Assembly: GCA_965205365.1 (NCBI GenBank)
Contig: CBDBGT010000013.1
Location: 62,001 to 126,000 of the forward strand
Source of the DNA: JALZUR01 sp965205365
GTDB taxonomy: Bacteria > Bdellovibrionota > Bdellovibrionia > Bdellovibrionales > UBA1609
DNA length: 64,000 bases
Reading direction: 5' to 3'
Under the pieces are notes generated by a model, which was given only the letters and a program-made list of their open reading frames with translations, ran no database searches and was not told where the DNA came from. A program made the translations under genes and the position numbers. Positions 46,781 through 56,810 of this stretch are shown here, one piece after another; position 1 is the first letter of the stretch, and each line of letters opens with the position of its first letter.

Positions 46781-47059
46781 TTAGCTAGATTCTAGCCTAG
46801 ACTTATGAAAATCATATGCTTTAAAATATTCTGCTCTTTTTATACCTATACATTCTTTTAAAAAAAGGTGGATCAAATTTTCTTTTTCAAGGTCAAAAAG
46901 AAGGGATATTTTTGCAAGGCTATCCATTGGAGGATAACTTTCACCCCTTTCCCAGTTTGACACGAATTGACCCGAAGAATAGCCCAAAACCTTTGCTAAA
47001 CTTACTTGACTATACTTTTTTTCAATTCTTTTCATTTTAATAATTTCTCTTAATTTCAT
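46781..47059 (-). CDS. XRE-family transcriptional regulator
   Basis: The 92-residue protein is almost wholly a Cro/CI-type HTH: MKRIEKKYSQVSLAKVLGYS and SGQFVSNWERGESYPPMDSL, then KISLLFDLEKENL. It lies 4 bp downstream of the esterase gene and is convergent with ggt. Its target is unknown; autoregulation of the small operon is possible. Confidence 0.87.
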   Translation of the reverse strand: MKLREIIKMKRIEKKYSQVSLAKVLGYSSGQFVSNWERGESYPPMDSLAKISLLFDLEKENLIHLFLKECIGIKRAEYFKAYDFHKSRLESS

Positions 47060-47063
47060 AAAT

Positions 47064-48065
47064 TCACACCATACTCAACGCTGTTTTTCTTCTTGTTCCT
47101 ATATCAAAATGACTACCTTCAAACTCTTCATAAACACAATCAACACTATTTTCTTGTAAAATTTTACGAATTTTTCTAACCCCGTACTGTAAAAGAAACT
47201 CATCAAAATTTCCCACAGAAAGAAAAACTGTTTTTAATTTCTTTAAATTCTCAACCCTTTTTGGAAGAAAGTGAAGAGGATCTTTTTCTAACCACTTCTT
47301 CCACAAATCCTTGTTAAACTCACCCTCTTTATCAAGGGGCAATAAAGGCATAAAATCACTATCCACATCTGAATAACACGCTGCCATTGCTAAAACATTA
47401 ACCATTTTATAAAAACTTTTTTGGCTTGTTTTTATTTCATATTTTTTAATTGCTTTAAAAAACTCCATGGCTCCACCTTGATTTAAAATATCTGAAAATC
47501 CTTGATAAATTTCTGACTTTAAACTGATTTCAAAATCACAATCTGGAGCAATGGCAAGACAGTGGGAAAACACTTCCGGAAATTTAGAGCAAAGGTGTAA
47601 TGCTCCATAGCCTCCACTAGAACCACCAAGAACTATATTATCAAACACTTTATACTCAAAGTCTTTTAATGTTTTATGAACCATGGGCACCAGCTCTTTT
47701 ACCATATAGTCTTCATAATTGCCACAGCCTTTACTATTAATAAACTGACTTCCTCCCCAACCTGTCCATGCATCAACAAAAACATAAACTTTCAAACCTA
47801 TAGACTCTTCAACTGTCCATTGATCAATTTCTTGTATTAAATTTTTTTCATAAGGTTTAAAGTTAAAATTCTTTTCAGCATTCCCTGTAAAACCAGAAAG
47901 ATAAAATACAAAATTATACTCACCTGGTTGTTTAGGCAATAAAATTGGAACTCTTCTTTTAAAAGAATCCTTTAAAGGATTGGATTTTAAAACTTCACTC
48001 TCAATTTCTAATGTTTTAATTTCAAAACTCTTAAGACTGTAGGGCTTTAAATTATCTATTAACAT
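47064..48065 (-). CDS. Esterase, esterase-D / S-formylglutathione hydrolase-like
   Basis: This 333-residue alpha/beta hydrolase belongs to the putative-esterase (PF00756) group. Oxyanion region YNFVFYLSGFTGNAEKNFN, nucleophile GGSSGGYGALHLCSKFPE (Ser in G-x-S-x-G, about 158), then VFLSVGNFDEFLLQYG with the acid and FEGSHFDIGTRR with the His. No signal peptide. It sits between a response-regulator/GGDEF gene (2-bp gap) and an XRE regulator. The substrate is not evident. Confidence 0.85.
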   Translation of the reverse strand: MLIDNLKPYSLKSFEIKTLEIESEVLKSNPLKDSFKRRVPILLPKQPGEYNFVFYLSGFTGNAEKNFNFKPYEKNLIQEIDQWTVEESIGLKVYVFVDAWTGWGGSQFINSKGCGNYEDYMVKELVPMVHKTLKDFEYKVFDNIVLGGSSGGYGALHLCSKFPEVFSHCLAIAPDCDFEISLKSEIYQGFSDILNQGGAMEFFKAIKKYEIKTSQKSFYKMVNVLAMAACYSDVDSDFMPLLPLDKEGEFNKDLWKKWLEKDPLHFLPKRVENLKKLKTVFLSVGNFDEFLLQYGVRKIRKILQENSVDCVYEEFEGSHFDIGTRRKTALSMV

Positions 48066-48067
48066 TA

Positions 48068-49036
48068 TTAAGCTGCTTTTTTTTTGTCCGCTATTTTTTG
48101 ATTTAAATCAAAGCCTCTTACTTGATTTCGCCCTGCTTTTTTTGACTCATAAAGAGCCTTATCTGCCCATTGAACCAACTCTTTAGAGCTTAAATTTATA
48201 CTTACACTAGGCTTTAAAATAGCAAAACCCATACTCACTGTTAAACTCATTCTACGCTCACCATCATTAAAGTCATAAGCTTGAACAGTTTCCCTAAGCC
48301 TTTCTGCATATTTCATAGCCCCTTCATAACCTGTACCCGTAAGAATCACCATAAACTCATCCCCACCATAGCGAACACCAAAATCCACATCACGCATTGA
48401 ACTTTTAATAATTCTACCAAGTTCCTTTAATACAAAGCTTCCAAAAAGATGGTCATGGTCATCATTCACTTTTTTAAAGTGATCCATATCCATCATAATT
48501 GCACAGATACTTGAATCAAACCTTTTATTTCTACTCATCTCTAAATTAATGCGGTCATATATACCACGCATATTGTACAAGCCCGTTAAGTCATCAGTCT
48601 GAACAAGGGCTTGAAGCTTCTTATTTACAGAAAACAACTTGTCTGTTAAGTTTTTAATTCTTAATTGAGTCTTCACCCTTGCGGCTAATTCATGGGGGTT
48701 AAAAGGTTTACAAATATAGTCATCTGCCCCAGACTCAAGCCCTTTAATTACGTCTTGAGTATCTGAATTACCAGAAACCAAAACAACTGATGTGTAATCC
48801 CTTCTTTTTCTAACTATTTCTAAGGTTTCTAGGCCACTTAGCCCAGGCATATTTATATCAAGAAGAACTAAATATGGCCTTATTTCACCAAGCTTCTCCA
48901 AAGCCTCATCCCCAGACTTGGCCACAACAGTCTTATAACCACAAGACTCTAAAATCACTGTCATTAAGCTTGAAACTTGAGGGTCATCATCAACAATAAG
49001 AATTTTTTCTAAGTTTCCACTCCCCACTCTAACCAC
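48068..49036 (-). CDS. Response regulator with GGDEF domain (PleD-like diguanylate cyclase)
   Basis: The 322-residue protein has a receiver domain (ILIVDDDPQV, phospho-acceptor in YLVLLDINMPGLSGLE, Lys in DDYICKPFNPHELA) and a GGDEF domain with DDLTGLYNMRGIYDRI, CAIMMDMDHFKKVNDDHDHL and the intact active site RYGGDEFMVILTG, ending ADKALYESKKAGRNQV. It should make cyclic di-GMP when phosphorylated. Unlike the protein at 5082-6542, its catalytic site is complete. Confidence 0.94.
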   Translation of the reverse strand: MVRVGSGNLEKILIVDDDPQVSSLMTVILESCGYKTVVAKSGDEALEKLGEIRPYLVLLDINMPGLSGLETLEIVRKRRDYTSVVLVSGNSDTQDVIKGLESGADDYICKPFNPHELAARVKTQLRIKNLTDKLFSVNKKLQALVQTDDLTGLYNMRGIYDRINLEMSRNKRFDSSICAIMMDMDHFKKVNDDHDHLFGSFVLKELGRIIKSSMRDVDFGVRYGGDEFMVILTGTGYEGAMKYAERLRETVQAYDFNDGERRMSLTVSMGFAILKPSVSINLSSKELVQWADKALYESKKAGRNQVRGFDLNQKIADKKKAA

Positions 49037-49164
49037 CTCCTCATATTAATTTATCGACCTCTAGGCTAAAAATGTTAAGGTCTAAAACCCTTTCTATGGT
49101 GACTTTCATATCTTACTTAGGTATTGATCTTACTCATATTTATTTATTGCCAGGAGACTTTAAT

Positions 49165-51546
49165 ATGGCCTTTAACCACTCAGAAATTGAAAAAAAATGG
49201 CAATCTGTATGGGCTAAAAACAACACCTTCCTAGCTGAGTTTCCATGTAAAAAGCCAAAATTTTACGCTTTAGACATGTTTCCATACCCTTCAGGATCTG
49301 GACTACATGTTGGGCACCTTGCTTCATATTTGCCCACTGATATTGTTTCAAGATACAAAAAAGCAAAGGGTTTTAATGTCCTTCACCCTATGGGGTATGA
49401 TGCCTTTGGGCTTCCTGCCGAGCAGTATGCCATACAAACCGGAGTCCACCCTCAAATTACAACCGAGCAAGCTATTACAAATTTTAAACGCCAACTTCAA
49501 TCTTTTGGCTTTAGCTTTGATTGGTCAAAAAGTATAGCCACTACTGATCCAAGTTTTTTAAAATGGACTCAGTATATTTTTATAAAGCTTTTTAACAGCG
49601 GACTAGCATATCAAAAAGAAGTTCCTGTAAACTGGTGCCCAAAACTTAAAACAGTTCTAGCAAATGAAGAAGTTATTAATGGAAAAAGTGAGCGCGGCGG
49701 ACACCCCGTAAAAAGACTTCCAATGAAACAATGGATGCTTAAAATAACTGACTACGCTGAAAGACTTTTAAGTGGCCTTAGCACCATAGACTGGCCCTCT
49801 AGAACTAAAGAAGGTCAAAGAAACTGGATTGGAAAAAGTATCGGTGCAAACGTTAAATTTAAAATTGAAAACTCAAACCTAAGCCTTAAAGTCTTTACAA
49901 CAAGGCCTGATACTTTATTTGGCGTTACTTTTATGGTCCTTGCACCTGAGCACAGTTTTGTAAAAAAAATCACAAACCTAGCTGAAAAAAAATCTATTCA
50001 TAGCTATATACAAAAAACCACTTTAAAAAGCGAACTTGCAAGAAAATCTAATACCGATAAAACTGGCGTTTTTACAGGTGCTTACGCCCTACACCCTCTT
50101 ACAAACAAGAAAATCCCTATTTGGATTTCAGACTATGTTTTAATGGACTATGGAACAGGTGCTATTATGGCTGTTCCTGGACATGATGAGCGTGATTTCA
50201 TATTTGCTAAAAAATTTAACCTTCCTATTAAGAGAGTTTTAGATGGTGGTAAGCTTCCTTTTATAGGAGAAGGCAAGCTTATTAACTCTGAGGCTTTAAA
50301 CGGGCTTAGCAAAGACAACGCCATTAAAAAAGCAATCTCAATACTTGAAGAAAAACATGGTGGGAAAAAAGAAGTTCAATATAAGCTACGTGACTGGCTT
50401 TTTAGCAGGCAACGCTATTGGGGTGAGCCTATTCCAATAATTCATAAAAACAATGGCACCTCTAAAGCACTAGAATTAAGTGAACTCCCCCTACTCTTGC
50501 CCAAAGTAGACGACTATGAGCCTTCTGACACTGGCAAGGCTCCACTGGAAAAAAATACGGACTGGCTCCATACCCCAGATGGAGTTAGAGCCTCCCATAC
50601 CATGCCTGGATCAGCGGGCTCTTCTTGGTATTTTCTAAGATACCCTGACACAAATAATGAAAATGAAATCTGTAGCAAGAAGAAACAAGACTATTGGCTT
50701 CCTGTGGACTTATATGTTGGAGGTTGTGAACATACAGTGGGCCACCTTCTTTACTCAAGATTTTGGACTAAATTTTTAAAAGACCAAGGACTCATCAATA
50801 TTGACGAGCCTTTTACAAAATTAGCTCACCAGGGAATGGTTTTAGGTTCTGATGGTGAAAAAATGTCTAAATCTCAAGGCAATGTAATCAACCCTGATGA
50901 GGCTAGGAAAAAATTTGGAGCAGACGCTGTTCGAGTTTACATTTCCTTTATGGGTCCTTTTGAAAAAGATAAGCCCTGGAGTACAAACGGTATTGAAGGA
51001 AGTCGCAAATTCTTAAATCGCATTTGGAGACTTTGTTTAGATAACAATAACCAACTTATTCTTTCAAAAAGCTTACCATCTAAAAGTCTAGAAAAAAACC
51101 TTCATAAAACCATTAAAAAAGTGACTACTGACATTGAATCCATGAGCTTTAACACTGCAGTAAGTGCAATGATGATTTTAGTAAATGAACTTTATAAAGA
51201 AAACTCTCATTCAGAAAAAGTAGTTTTTCCACTGCTAAAGCTTTTAAGCCCTTTTGCGCCTCATTTTTCCCAAGAACTTTGGAGCACTGCTAAAAACACC
51301 AGTCTTATCTGTGAAGAGGCTTGGCCAGACTACGATAAATCCCTGTGCCAAGAAGATTTAATTAAAATGGGGGTTCAGGTAAACGGTAAAATGCGTGGCT
51401 TAATCAATGTTTCAAAAGAAACTTTAAAAGAAGAAGCCTTGTCTTTAGCGAAAGCATCCCCTAGTGTTTCTTCTCAATTAAAAGGCAAAGGTATTGTAAA
51501 AATAATTTATAAGGCCTGTAAAATTTTAAACATAATTGTAAAGTAG
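49165..51546 (+). CDS. leuS: Leucyl-tRNA synthetase
   Basis: Charges tRNA-Leu. The start is set at ATG 49165, with AGGAGA 8 bases upstream and the family N-terminus MAFNHSEIEKKWQSVW; an in-frame extension to 49072 has no homology. The 793 residues carry the HIGH-type motif PYPSGSGLHVGHL, the CP1 editing domain (VKFKIENS...TTRPDTLFGVTFMVLAPEH), VYVGGCEHTVGHLLYSRFW and KMSKS in GEKMSKSQGNVINPDEA, plus the C-terminal anticodon region. It is 7 bp upstream of speA. Confidence 0.97.
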   Translation: MAFNHSEIEKKWQSVWAKNNTFLAEFPCKKPKFYALDMFPYPSGSGLHVGHLASYLPTDIVSRYKKAKGFNVLHPMGYDAFGLPAEQYAIQTGVHPQITTEQAITNFKRQLQSFGFSFDWSKSIATTDPSFLKWTQYIFIKLFNSGLAYQKEVPVNWCPKLKTVLANEEVINGKSERGGHPVKRLPMKQWMLKITDYAERLLSGLSTIDWPSRTKEGQRNWIGKSIGANVKFKIENSNLSLKVFTTRPDTLFGVTFMVLAPEHSFVKKITNLAEKKSIHSYIQKTTLKSELARKSNTDKTGVFTGAYALHPLTNKKIPIWISDYVLMDYGTGAIMAVPGHDERDFIFAKKFNLPIKRVLDGGKLPFIGEGKLINSEALNGLSKDNAIKKAISILEEKHGGKKEVQYKLRDWLFSRQRYWGEPIPIIHKNNGTSKALELSELPLLLPKVDDYEPSDTGKAPLEKNTDWLHTPDGVRASHTMPGSAGSSWYFLRYPDTNNENEICSKKKQDYWLPVDLYVGGCEHTVGHLLYSRFWTKFLKDQGLINIDEPFTKLAHQGMVLGSDGEKMSKSQGNVINPDEARKKFGADAVRVYISFMGPFEKDKPWSTNGIEGSRKFLNRIWRLCLDNNNQLILSKSLPSKSLEKNLHKTIKKVTTDIESMSFNTAVSAMMILVNELYKENSHSEKVVFPLLKLLSPFAPHFSQELWSTAKNTSLICEEAWPDYDKSLCQEDLIKMGVQVNGKMRGLINVSKETLKEEALSLAKASPSVSSQLKGKGIVKIIYKACKILNIIVK

Positions 51547-51553
51547 AATTGCT

Positions 51554-53455
51554 ATGACCTGGACCCATAAAGACAGTAAAAAATTATATGGAATCAACAA
51601 ATGGGGTAAACCTTTTTTTAATATAAACAAAAATGGCAACATAGTAGTTTCCACAAACATTAACGACCCAGAAGTGAAGTCTTTAGATTTATTTCACCTC
51701 ACTAAGGATTTACAGGATAGAGGTGTTAGACTTCCTATTTTAATTAGATTTCCAGATATTTTAAAAGCACGAATAGAAAGCTTAAACACTTGTTTTAAAA
51801 ATGCAATTCTTGAAAACAATTACACTGGTAAATTTTGTGGCGTATATCCTGTTAAAGTTAATCAAGAAAAGCACCTTATTGAGGATATTGTTAAAATCGG
51901 TGCTCATTTAAATTTAGGACTTGAATGTGGAAGTAAGCCAGAGCTTCTTATTGCACTATCTAAAATGAAAAACCCAAATGGTTTAATTATTTGCAATGGA
52001 TTTAAGGACCGTGATTATATAGAAACAGCTCTTCTTTCTAGAAAACTTGGACGGCAAACTATTATTGTTGCAGACCGCTTTTCAGATTTACAAACAATTA
52101 TTGACTCCTCTAGAAAATACAACATCAAAGCTTTTATTGGATTAAGGGGAAAGCTTTTTACTCAAGGGGCTGGACGGTGGGCTGAAAGCTCTGGAAACAA
52201 ATCCAAATTTGGACTTACTCCCAGTGAAATTATTCAAGCCATCACTATTTTAAAAGCTGAAAACATGATAAACAGCCTAGAGCTCCTACATTTTCATATA
52301 GGATCACAAGTTCCTTCTATTCAAAATATCAAAAGCTCTCTTAAAGAAGGAGCAAGATTTTTTGCTGAATTTTTTAGTCTTGGCGCAACACCAAAATATT
52401 TAGATGTTGGAGGTGGACTTGGAGTTGATTACGACGGATCTGGAAGTTCAGACAGTTCTGTTAACTACTCTGACCAAGAATACGCAAATGACGTTATCTA
52501 CACTATTAAATCCATTTGTGAAGAAAAGTCTATTCCATGCCCCCATATAATTACTGAATCAGGAAGAGCCTTAGTTGCACACACTTCTGTTTTAATCTTT
52601 AATGTTTTAGGGTCAAACAATATTCAAACAACTAAAGATCTAACACCTATAACTACAAAAGATCATCAAATTTTAACAGATCTTTTTGATATATTAAAAA
52701 ACCTTTCAAAAGAAAATGTAAAAGAAGCCTTTAATGACCTGTCACAAATAAAAAGAGACACTCTACAACTTTTTACTTATGGTGTTTTAACTCTTAAGCA
52801 AAGAGCTTTAGCTGAAACAATGATCAACAACTCATACATTAAAATCAAAGCTATTTTATCTAAGAACCCAAAACTTTTTCCTGATCTTATTTATGAAATT
52901 GATTCCATTTTATGTGAAAGTTATTTTTGTAATTTCTCAGTATTTCAATCCCTTCCTGACTCATGGGCCATGGGTCAACTTTTCCCTGTTATGCCCATTC
53001 ATCGATTGTCTGAAGAACCTAATAAAAGAGCCGTCTTAGTCGACCTTACATGTGACTCTGATGGAGCTATAGATCATTTCATAGACTCAGCCTCAGATGT
53101 GCCTCAAAAATATTTAGAAGTTCACAGCCTCCAAAAAACAAAACCTTATTATATTGGTGTTTTCTTAACTGGAGCCTATCAAGAAATTTTAGGCGATATG
53201 CACAACCTTTTTGGAGACACAGATGCTGTACATGTTCGCCTTACAAAAAAAGGTTACCGTATTGAAAACTTAGTTAAAGGCGACACTATTTCTGATGTTT
53301 TAAAATACGTTTCCTTTGCACCAAATGACTTATTAGACCAATTGCGTAATGACTGTGAAGAAGGCATCATTTCTGAGAATCTAACATCACTCCAAGCTCG
53401 AACTTTAATGTCTAAATTTGAATCTGCCCTTAGGAGCTACACATATCTTAATTGA
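51554..53455 (+). CDS. speA: Biosynthetic arginine decarboxylase
   Basis: This PLP fold-III enzyme converts arginine to agmatine for polyamine synthesis. The 633 residues match SpeA: the PLP-lysine motif GVYPVKVNQEKHLIED, LGLECGSKPELLIAL, FGLTPSEI, ELLHFHIGSQVPSI, YLDVGGGLGVDYDGSGSS and TESGRALVAHTSVLIF, then FSVFQSLPDSWAMGQLFP..MPIHRL and LTCDSDGAIDHFI. It follows leuS by 7 bp. Confidence 0.96.
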   Translation: MTWTHKDSKKLYGINKWGKPFFNINKNGNIVVSTNINDPEVKSLDLFHLTKDLQDRGVRLPILIRFPDILKARIESLNTCFKNAILENNYTGKFCGVYPVKVNQEKHLIEDIVKIGAHLNLGLECGSKPELLIALSKMKNPNGLIICNGFKDRDYIETALLSRKLGRQTIIVADRFSDLQTIIDSSRKYNIKAFIGLRGKLFTQGAGRWAESSGNKSKFGLTPSEIIQAITILKAENMINSLELLHFHIGSQVPSIQNIKSSLKEGARFFAEFFSLGATPKYLDVGGGLGVDYDGSGSSDSSVNYSDQEYANDVIYTIKSICEEKSIPCPHIITESGRALVAHTSVLIFNVLGSNNIQTTKDLTPITTKDHQILTDLFDILKNLSKENVKEAFNDLSQIKRDTLQLFTYGVLTLKQRALAETMINNSYIKIKAILSKNPKLFPDLIYEIDSILCESYFCNFSVFQSLPDSWAMGQLFPVMPIHRLSEEPNKRAVLVDLTCDSDGAIDHFIDSASDVPQKYLEVHSLQKTKPYYIGVFLTGAYQEILGDMHNLFGDTDAVHVRLTKKGYRIENLVKGDTISDVLKYVSFAPNDLLDQLRNDCEEGIISENLTSLQARTLMSKFESALRSYTYLN

Positions 53456-53491
53456 CCTCACACCCTAAGGCCTAACTTTTAAGGAGAACCT

Positions 53492-54718
53492 ATGCACATA
53501 GCTTTAATATCTATTGCTATACTATTTTTTACAGGCCATGGATTAAGCTGGTTTTTTGAAAAAACTAAAATTCCAGATCTTTTAATTCTTGTTATTATTG
53601 GTTATATCATGGGTCCTATTTTTGGCTACCTCTCCCCTGAAGACTTTGGAAAAACTGGGGCTCTTTTATCTACTCTAGCTCTTGTTGTTATCTTATATGA
53701 GGGAGGACTTCACTTAACAGCAAAAGAACTTACCCAAGGGTTTTTAACCTCCGCAGGGTTAGCAGTTTTAGGGTTTTTAAGCATCACTATACTTGCAGGC
53801 CTTGTGGCCACCATTGCTGGACAACCTTTTCATGTAGCACTTCTTTTAGGCTTAGGAATAGGAAGCACATCATCAGCTGTGGTTATCCCCATGGTTAAGC
53901 CTCTTTCCATTAAAAGCAATACAAAAACAATCTTATCTTTAGAATCTGCAATCACTGATGTTTTAGCCATTGTAATCTTCTTAGTGGCCGTAGATGGGAT
54001 TGTTGCTGGGCAGTTTTCTACTAAAGCCTTATTAGTCGGCCTTGGCCCAAATACTTTATTAGCTGCATTATGTGGAGTTGTTGGAGGTTTTATTTGGGCT
54101 GCCTTAAAAAAATACTTTAGTCCTATATTTAAAATGGCTTTTGCAGGTGAAGCATGGGCCCTTTTAAACTATGGGCTTTTAGAACTTTTAAACTTAAATG
54201 GCGCCATTGGAGTTCTTACTCTTGGCTTTATGTTAGCCAATTTAGACTTACTCCCCCACTGGCTAAAAAACAAAATAAATTCTGCCCCTGTATCCTATCA
54301 AGATCTTTCATTTTTAAACACCCTAACATTTATGCTTAAAACATTTTTCTTTATATACCTTGGTGTTTTGATTAATTTTTCAGATCCAATTATTGTAGCT
54401 CTTGCTTTCTTAATTACGTCCTTAATTTTTATATCTAGATTTTTTATTATCAAAATCACAATGAGCAGTTTAACCACAAATAAGCTAGATGCCATGATCA
54501 CAACAGCCATGGGGCCAAGAGGACTGGCTTGTGCCGTATTGGCTACAATTCCTCTTCAAAAAGGAATCTCAGGAGGTCAATGGCTCCAGGATATTATTTT
54601 TGCAATCATTCCTTTAACAATTTTGTTCACTGCGTTTTTTGTTTCTATTTTTGAAAATAAAAAAACTCGCTTAAAAGTTAGCAAACTTTGGTTAAAATAC
54701 TCTGAAAAAAATGAATGA
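53492..54718 (+). CDS. CPA2-family cation/proton antiporter
   Basis: The 408-residue inner-membrane protein has about 12 hydrophobic segments and the Na+/H+ exchanger domain. Visible motifs are the first helix region GLSWFFEKTKIPDLLILVII, GIGSTSSAVVIPMVKPL and the ion-binding segment LESAITDVLAIVIFLVA (Asp). C-terminal TrkA-N or TrkA-C domains of KefB-type proteins are absent, so it is the membrane part alone. AAGGAG precedes the ATG. Confidence 0.9.
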   Translation: MHIALISIAILFFTGHGLSWFFEKTKIPDLLILVIIGYIMGPIFGYLSPEDFGKTGALLSTLALVVILYEGGLHLTAKELTQGFLTSAGLAVLGFLSITILAGLVATIAGQPFHVALLLGLGIGSTSSAVVIPMVKPLSIKSNTKTILSLESAITDVLAIVIFLVAVDGIVAGQFSTKALLVGLGPNTLLAALCGVVGGFIWAALKKYFSPIFKMAFAGEAWALLNYGLLELLNLNGAIGVLTLGFMLANLDLLPHWLKNKINSAPVSYQDLSFLNTLTFMLKTFFFIYLGVLINFSDPIIVALAFLITSLIFISRFFIIKITMSSLTTNKLDAMITTAMGPRGLACAVLATIPLQKGISGGQWLQDIIFAIIPLTILFTAFFVSIFENKKTRLKVSKLWLKYSEKNE

Positions 54719-54765
54719 GACTGTAGGGTTCTTTTAAAAAAAGCTGACAGCCTTTTCCTTCTTCT

Positions 54766-54834
54766 CCTGGCTTCGACACAATACGGTGCATAAAAAAGGA
54801 AAAGACTATAGAGTCTAGAAAAAATCATAATACT
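54766..54834 (+). pseudogene. Chimeric IS scrap (IS1634 end plus IS3 orfA start)
   Basis: Bases 54766-54790 (CCTGGCTTCGACACAATACG...) match the left end of the IS1634 copy at 35378. Bases about 54790-54836 match the IS3 orfA relic at 9679 (KKEKTIESRKNHNTFS). The frame runs without a stop into the next remnant, but I see no start codon. Confidence 0.6.
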
Positions 54835-55113
54835 TTCTCAAAAAACTTTCCTCAAGGATGGAAAAATAGAGCGATTTTAACATATTCTGGAATTAACTTA
54901 AAAGCTTATAGCCTTTCTAGGAAGGACCTAATTGCATCAAAATTCTTAGCTTTTTGCCAACGTTTAGCTAATACAGATTTAATAGACTTAAAGTCTTTAT
55001 CACCGAATAAACGTGAAGTAGACTTTACAAAAAAATGGCTAAAAGAACGCCCTGATTTTAATAATTTTAAACAAAACTTTGATCAACTGAAGAACACGTT
55101 AGATACACTATGA
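54835..55113 (+). pseudogene. Nucleotidyltransferase-like (DUF6036-type) gene, 5'-truncated
   Basis: From 54841 the open frame reads NFPQGWKNRAILTYSGINLK then AYSLSRKDLIASKFLAFCQR, DLIDLKSLSP and FTKKWLKERPDF. The pattern (gW..R, a beta hairpin, DLI..K..A...R...D..D) is the C-terminal part of DUF6036-type nucleotidyltransferases. The catalytic N-terminus (GS..D) is replaced by IS scrap, so it is inactive. The TGA stop overlaps the next ATG (ATGA). Confidence 0.6.
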
Positions 55114-55688
55114 CTAGAAAAAATTATACCTCCAGATTATTTTCTCTTGGTTGTGCATACTCAATTACATCAAAGCCAAACCCTGCTGATTTAGAGCAGA
55201 CAATACTTGATGGACTTCGATATTACTGGGAATCAAATGATTTGTTTTTTATGTTATACGGGCTCCTTGTCCATAGAATTGGTCATCTCGTTCATATTGA
55301 AAGACTTACCCTTCTAGCAAAGAAAAAAAGCCTCAAAAAAGATGAACTTGTGTTATTACTTTGTCTATCTCAAAAACTCATTAATCATGGTCACAAAGGC
55401 TTTGGAACTGTTATAAAAAAACTAGGCTCAAGAAATATTAAGTTTTCATCACTTCCTAAAAGTGAAACCAATAGTTTTTTAATAAAACGCTGGGGGCTGG
55501 ACCTTGACTTTAAAAAGTTTGGAGCCCAAGTACGCACCTTACCAATTGAAAACCCTAAAAAATTCTTTACTCACGAGAGAATTTTTAAAATGAACATATG
55601 GTTAAGCCTAAGGGCTTTAGTCGGTGCTAATAATAGAGCTGATATATTATACCTTAAAACACAGAATATTGTCCCTACGGCAAATTAG
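55110..55688 (+). CDS. Unknown protein coupled to the nucleotidyltransferase remnant
   Basis: The 192-residue protein starts in an ATGA overlap with the upstream remnant and would have been translationally coupled to it. It is predicted largely helical and basic, with a hydrophobic stretch (DLFFMLYGLLVHRIGHLVHI, about 43-62), a central Lys-rich region (LTLLAKKKSLKKDELVLLLC) and the tail IFKMNIWLSLRALVGANNRA. I do not recognise a family. By analogy with nucleotidyltransferase pairs it might be the partner of a toxin-antitoxin or defence module, but nothing in its sequence proves that. Confidence 0.55.
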   Translation: MTRKNYTSRLFSLGCAYSITSKPNPADLEQTILDGLRYYWESNDLFFMLYGLLVHRIGHLVHIERLTLLAKKKSLKKDELVLLLCLSQKLINHGHKGFGTVIKKLGSRNIKFSSLPKSETNSFLIKRWGLDLDFKKFGAQVRTLPIENPKKFFTHERIFKMNIWLSLRALVGANNRADILYLKTQNIVPTAN

Positions 55689-55785
55689 GGAGCAAAACTA
55701 CTCAGTTGCAGTATTGACGCAGCCTATAGATACTGGAAAGCTACTTACAATATTAAAAAACTAAAATTAAACATTAAAACTAAGT

Positions 55786-56810
55786 AACCCGAGTTCGGAC
55801 TTTCTAAACCTACTGAAGCAGCCTTTCTTCAAGTACTTGAAGTCTAATAGAGGGTTTTCTTGGACGCAAACAGTACGCCGTTAGTGCCGAAAGTAAATTT
55901 ACCACAAAGTTTTTTGGGCTTCGGTGTCTTGAGTGTTCAAGATGAAATTCCTCCTTTAAAATCCCAAAAGCAGTTTCAACAATGTACCTTTTCCTCAGGA
56001 GTAGTTTATCAAAAAGAGGAACAAACTTATTTTTCATATTGGATTTAAGATTTGTTATGACTTAAACCCCTTTACTCATCAATTTTTCAAATAGCTTTTG
56101 GGATATATATCCTTTGTCTCCAAACAATTTTCCAAAAATATTCTCAGCTAAACCCTCTACAGGCTTTGTATCATGAACATTTCCTGGGGTTATGGTAAAA
56201 CTTAAGAGCTCCCCTTTGTGAGAAATTACTATGTGAACTTTAAAACCAAAGAGAACCAGCCCATTGTTGATTTCCCACGTTTTCAAAGTCCTTTAAAGGT
56301 TTTGTGACGACCGATTCTTTTGTTATTACAAACAACAATGGGACTGGAGTCTACAACAGATATTCCTGTGCAAATATTTGATTGCATAAGTGAGTGTAAA
56401 AAAATAAGAATTTGAGGTGCTAAAGATTTTTTAAGTTCCACAAACCTATTGTAGGAGAAGAGTTTTGGGAAATAAGGTTTTAGAAATTTTTGAACATAAC
56501 CTGTATAGAAAGTTTTAAAATTTCTGAAGCCGGAAAATTGGAATAATAAACAGATGGTGATGACTTCAGACTCAGATAACCCAGGAGGAAAACCTCTCTT
56601 TCTTTTGCTGGGTATGAGTTTGGACTGTTCTTTGTTTAACCCTAAAATAAAGTCGTCAACAAGAGTAAAAATTTCTACAATTTGATTCTCTTCGATGATT
56701 CTCGGCTCCTTTTTGCAGATCAGTAAAAAACAACTAAATCTTACAAAAGGCTTAAGATGATCTTTTATTTATCCAGCACTTAGGTCCTGAAAAAAGTTCG
56801 AACTCGGGTT
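55786..56810 (-). pseudogene. IS982-family element, degenerate
   Basis: Ends AACCCGAGTTCGGA (55786-55799) and the reverse of TTCGAACTCGGGTT (56797-56810) with AAGT duplicated outside (55782-55785, 56811-56814) give 1025 bp. Inside, minus-strand pieces of the transposase are legible: NGLVLFGFKVHIVISHKGEL with FGDKGYISQKLFEKL (56286-56062) and KRYIVETAFGILKEEFHLEH with SRHRSPKNFVVNLLSAL (56037-55810). Stops and frameshifts separate them. It is the same subgroup as the MITE and the 37303 fragment. Confidence 0.82.

Noticed and set aside
49072..49164. N-terminal extension of leuS
   Set aside because: The extension has no family similarity; AGGAGA and the MAFNHSEIEKKW start fit the family better.
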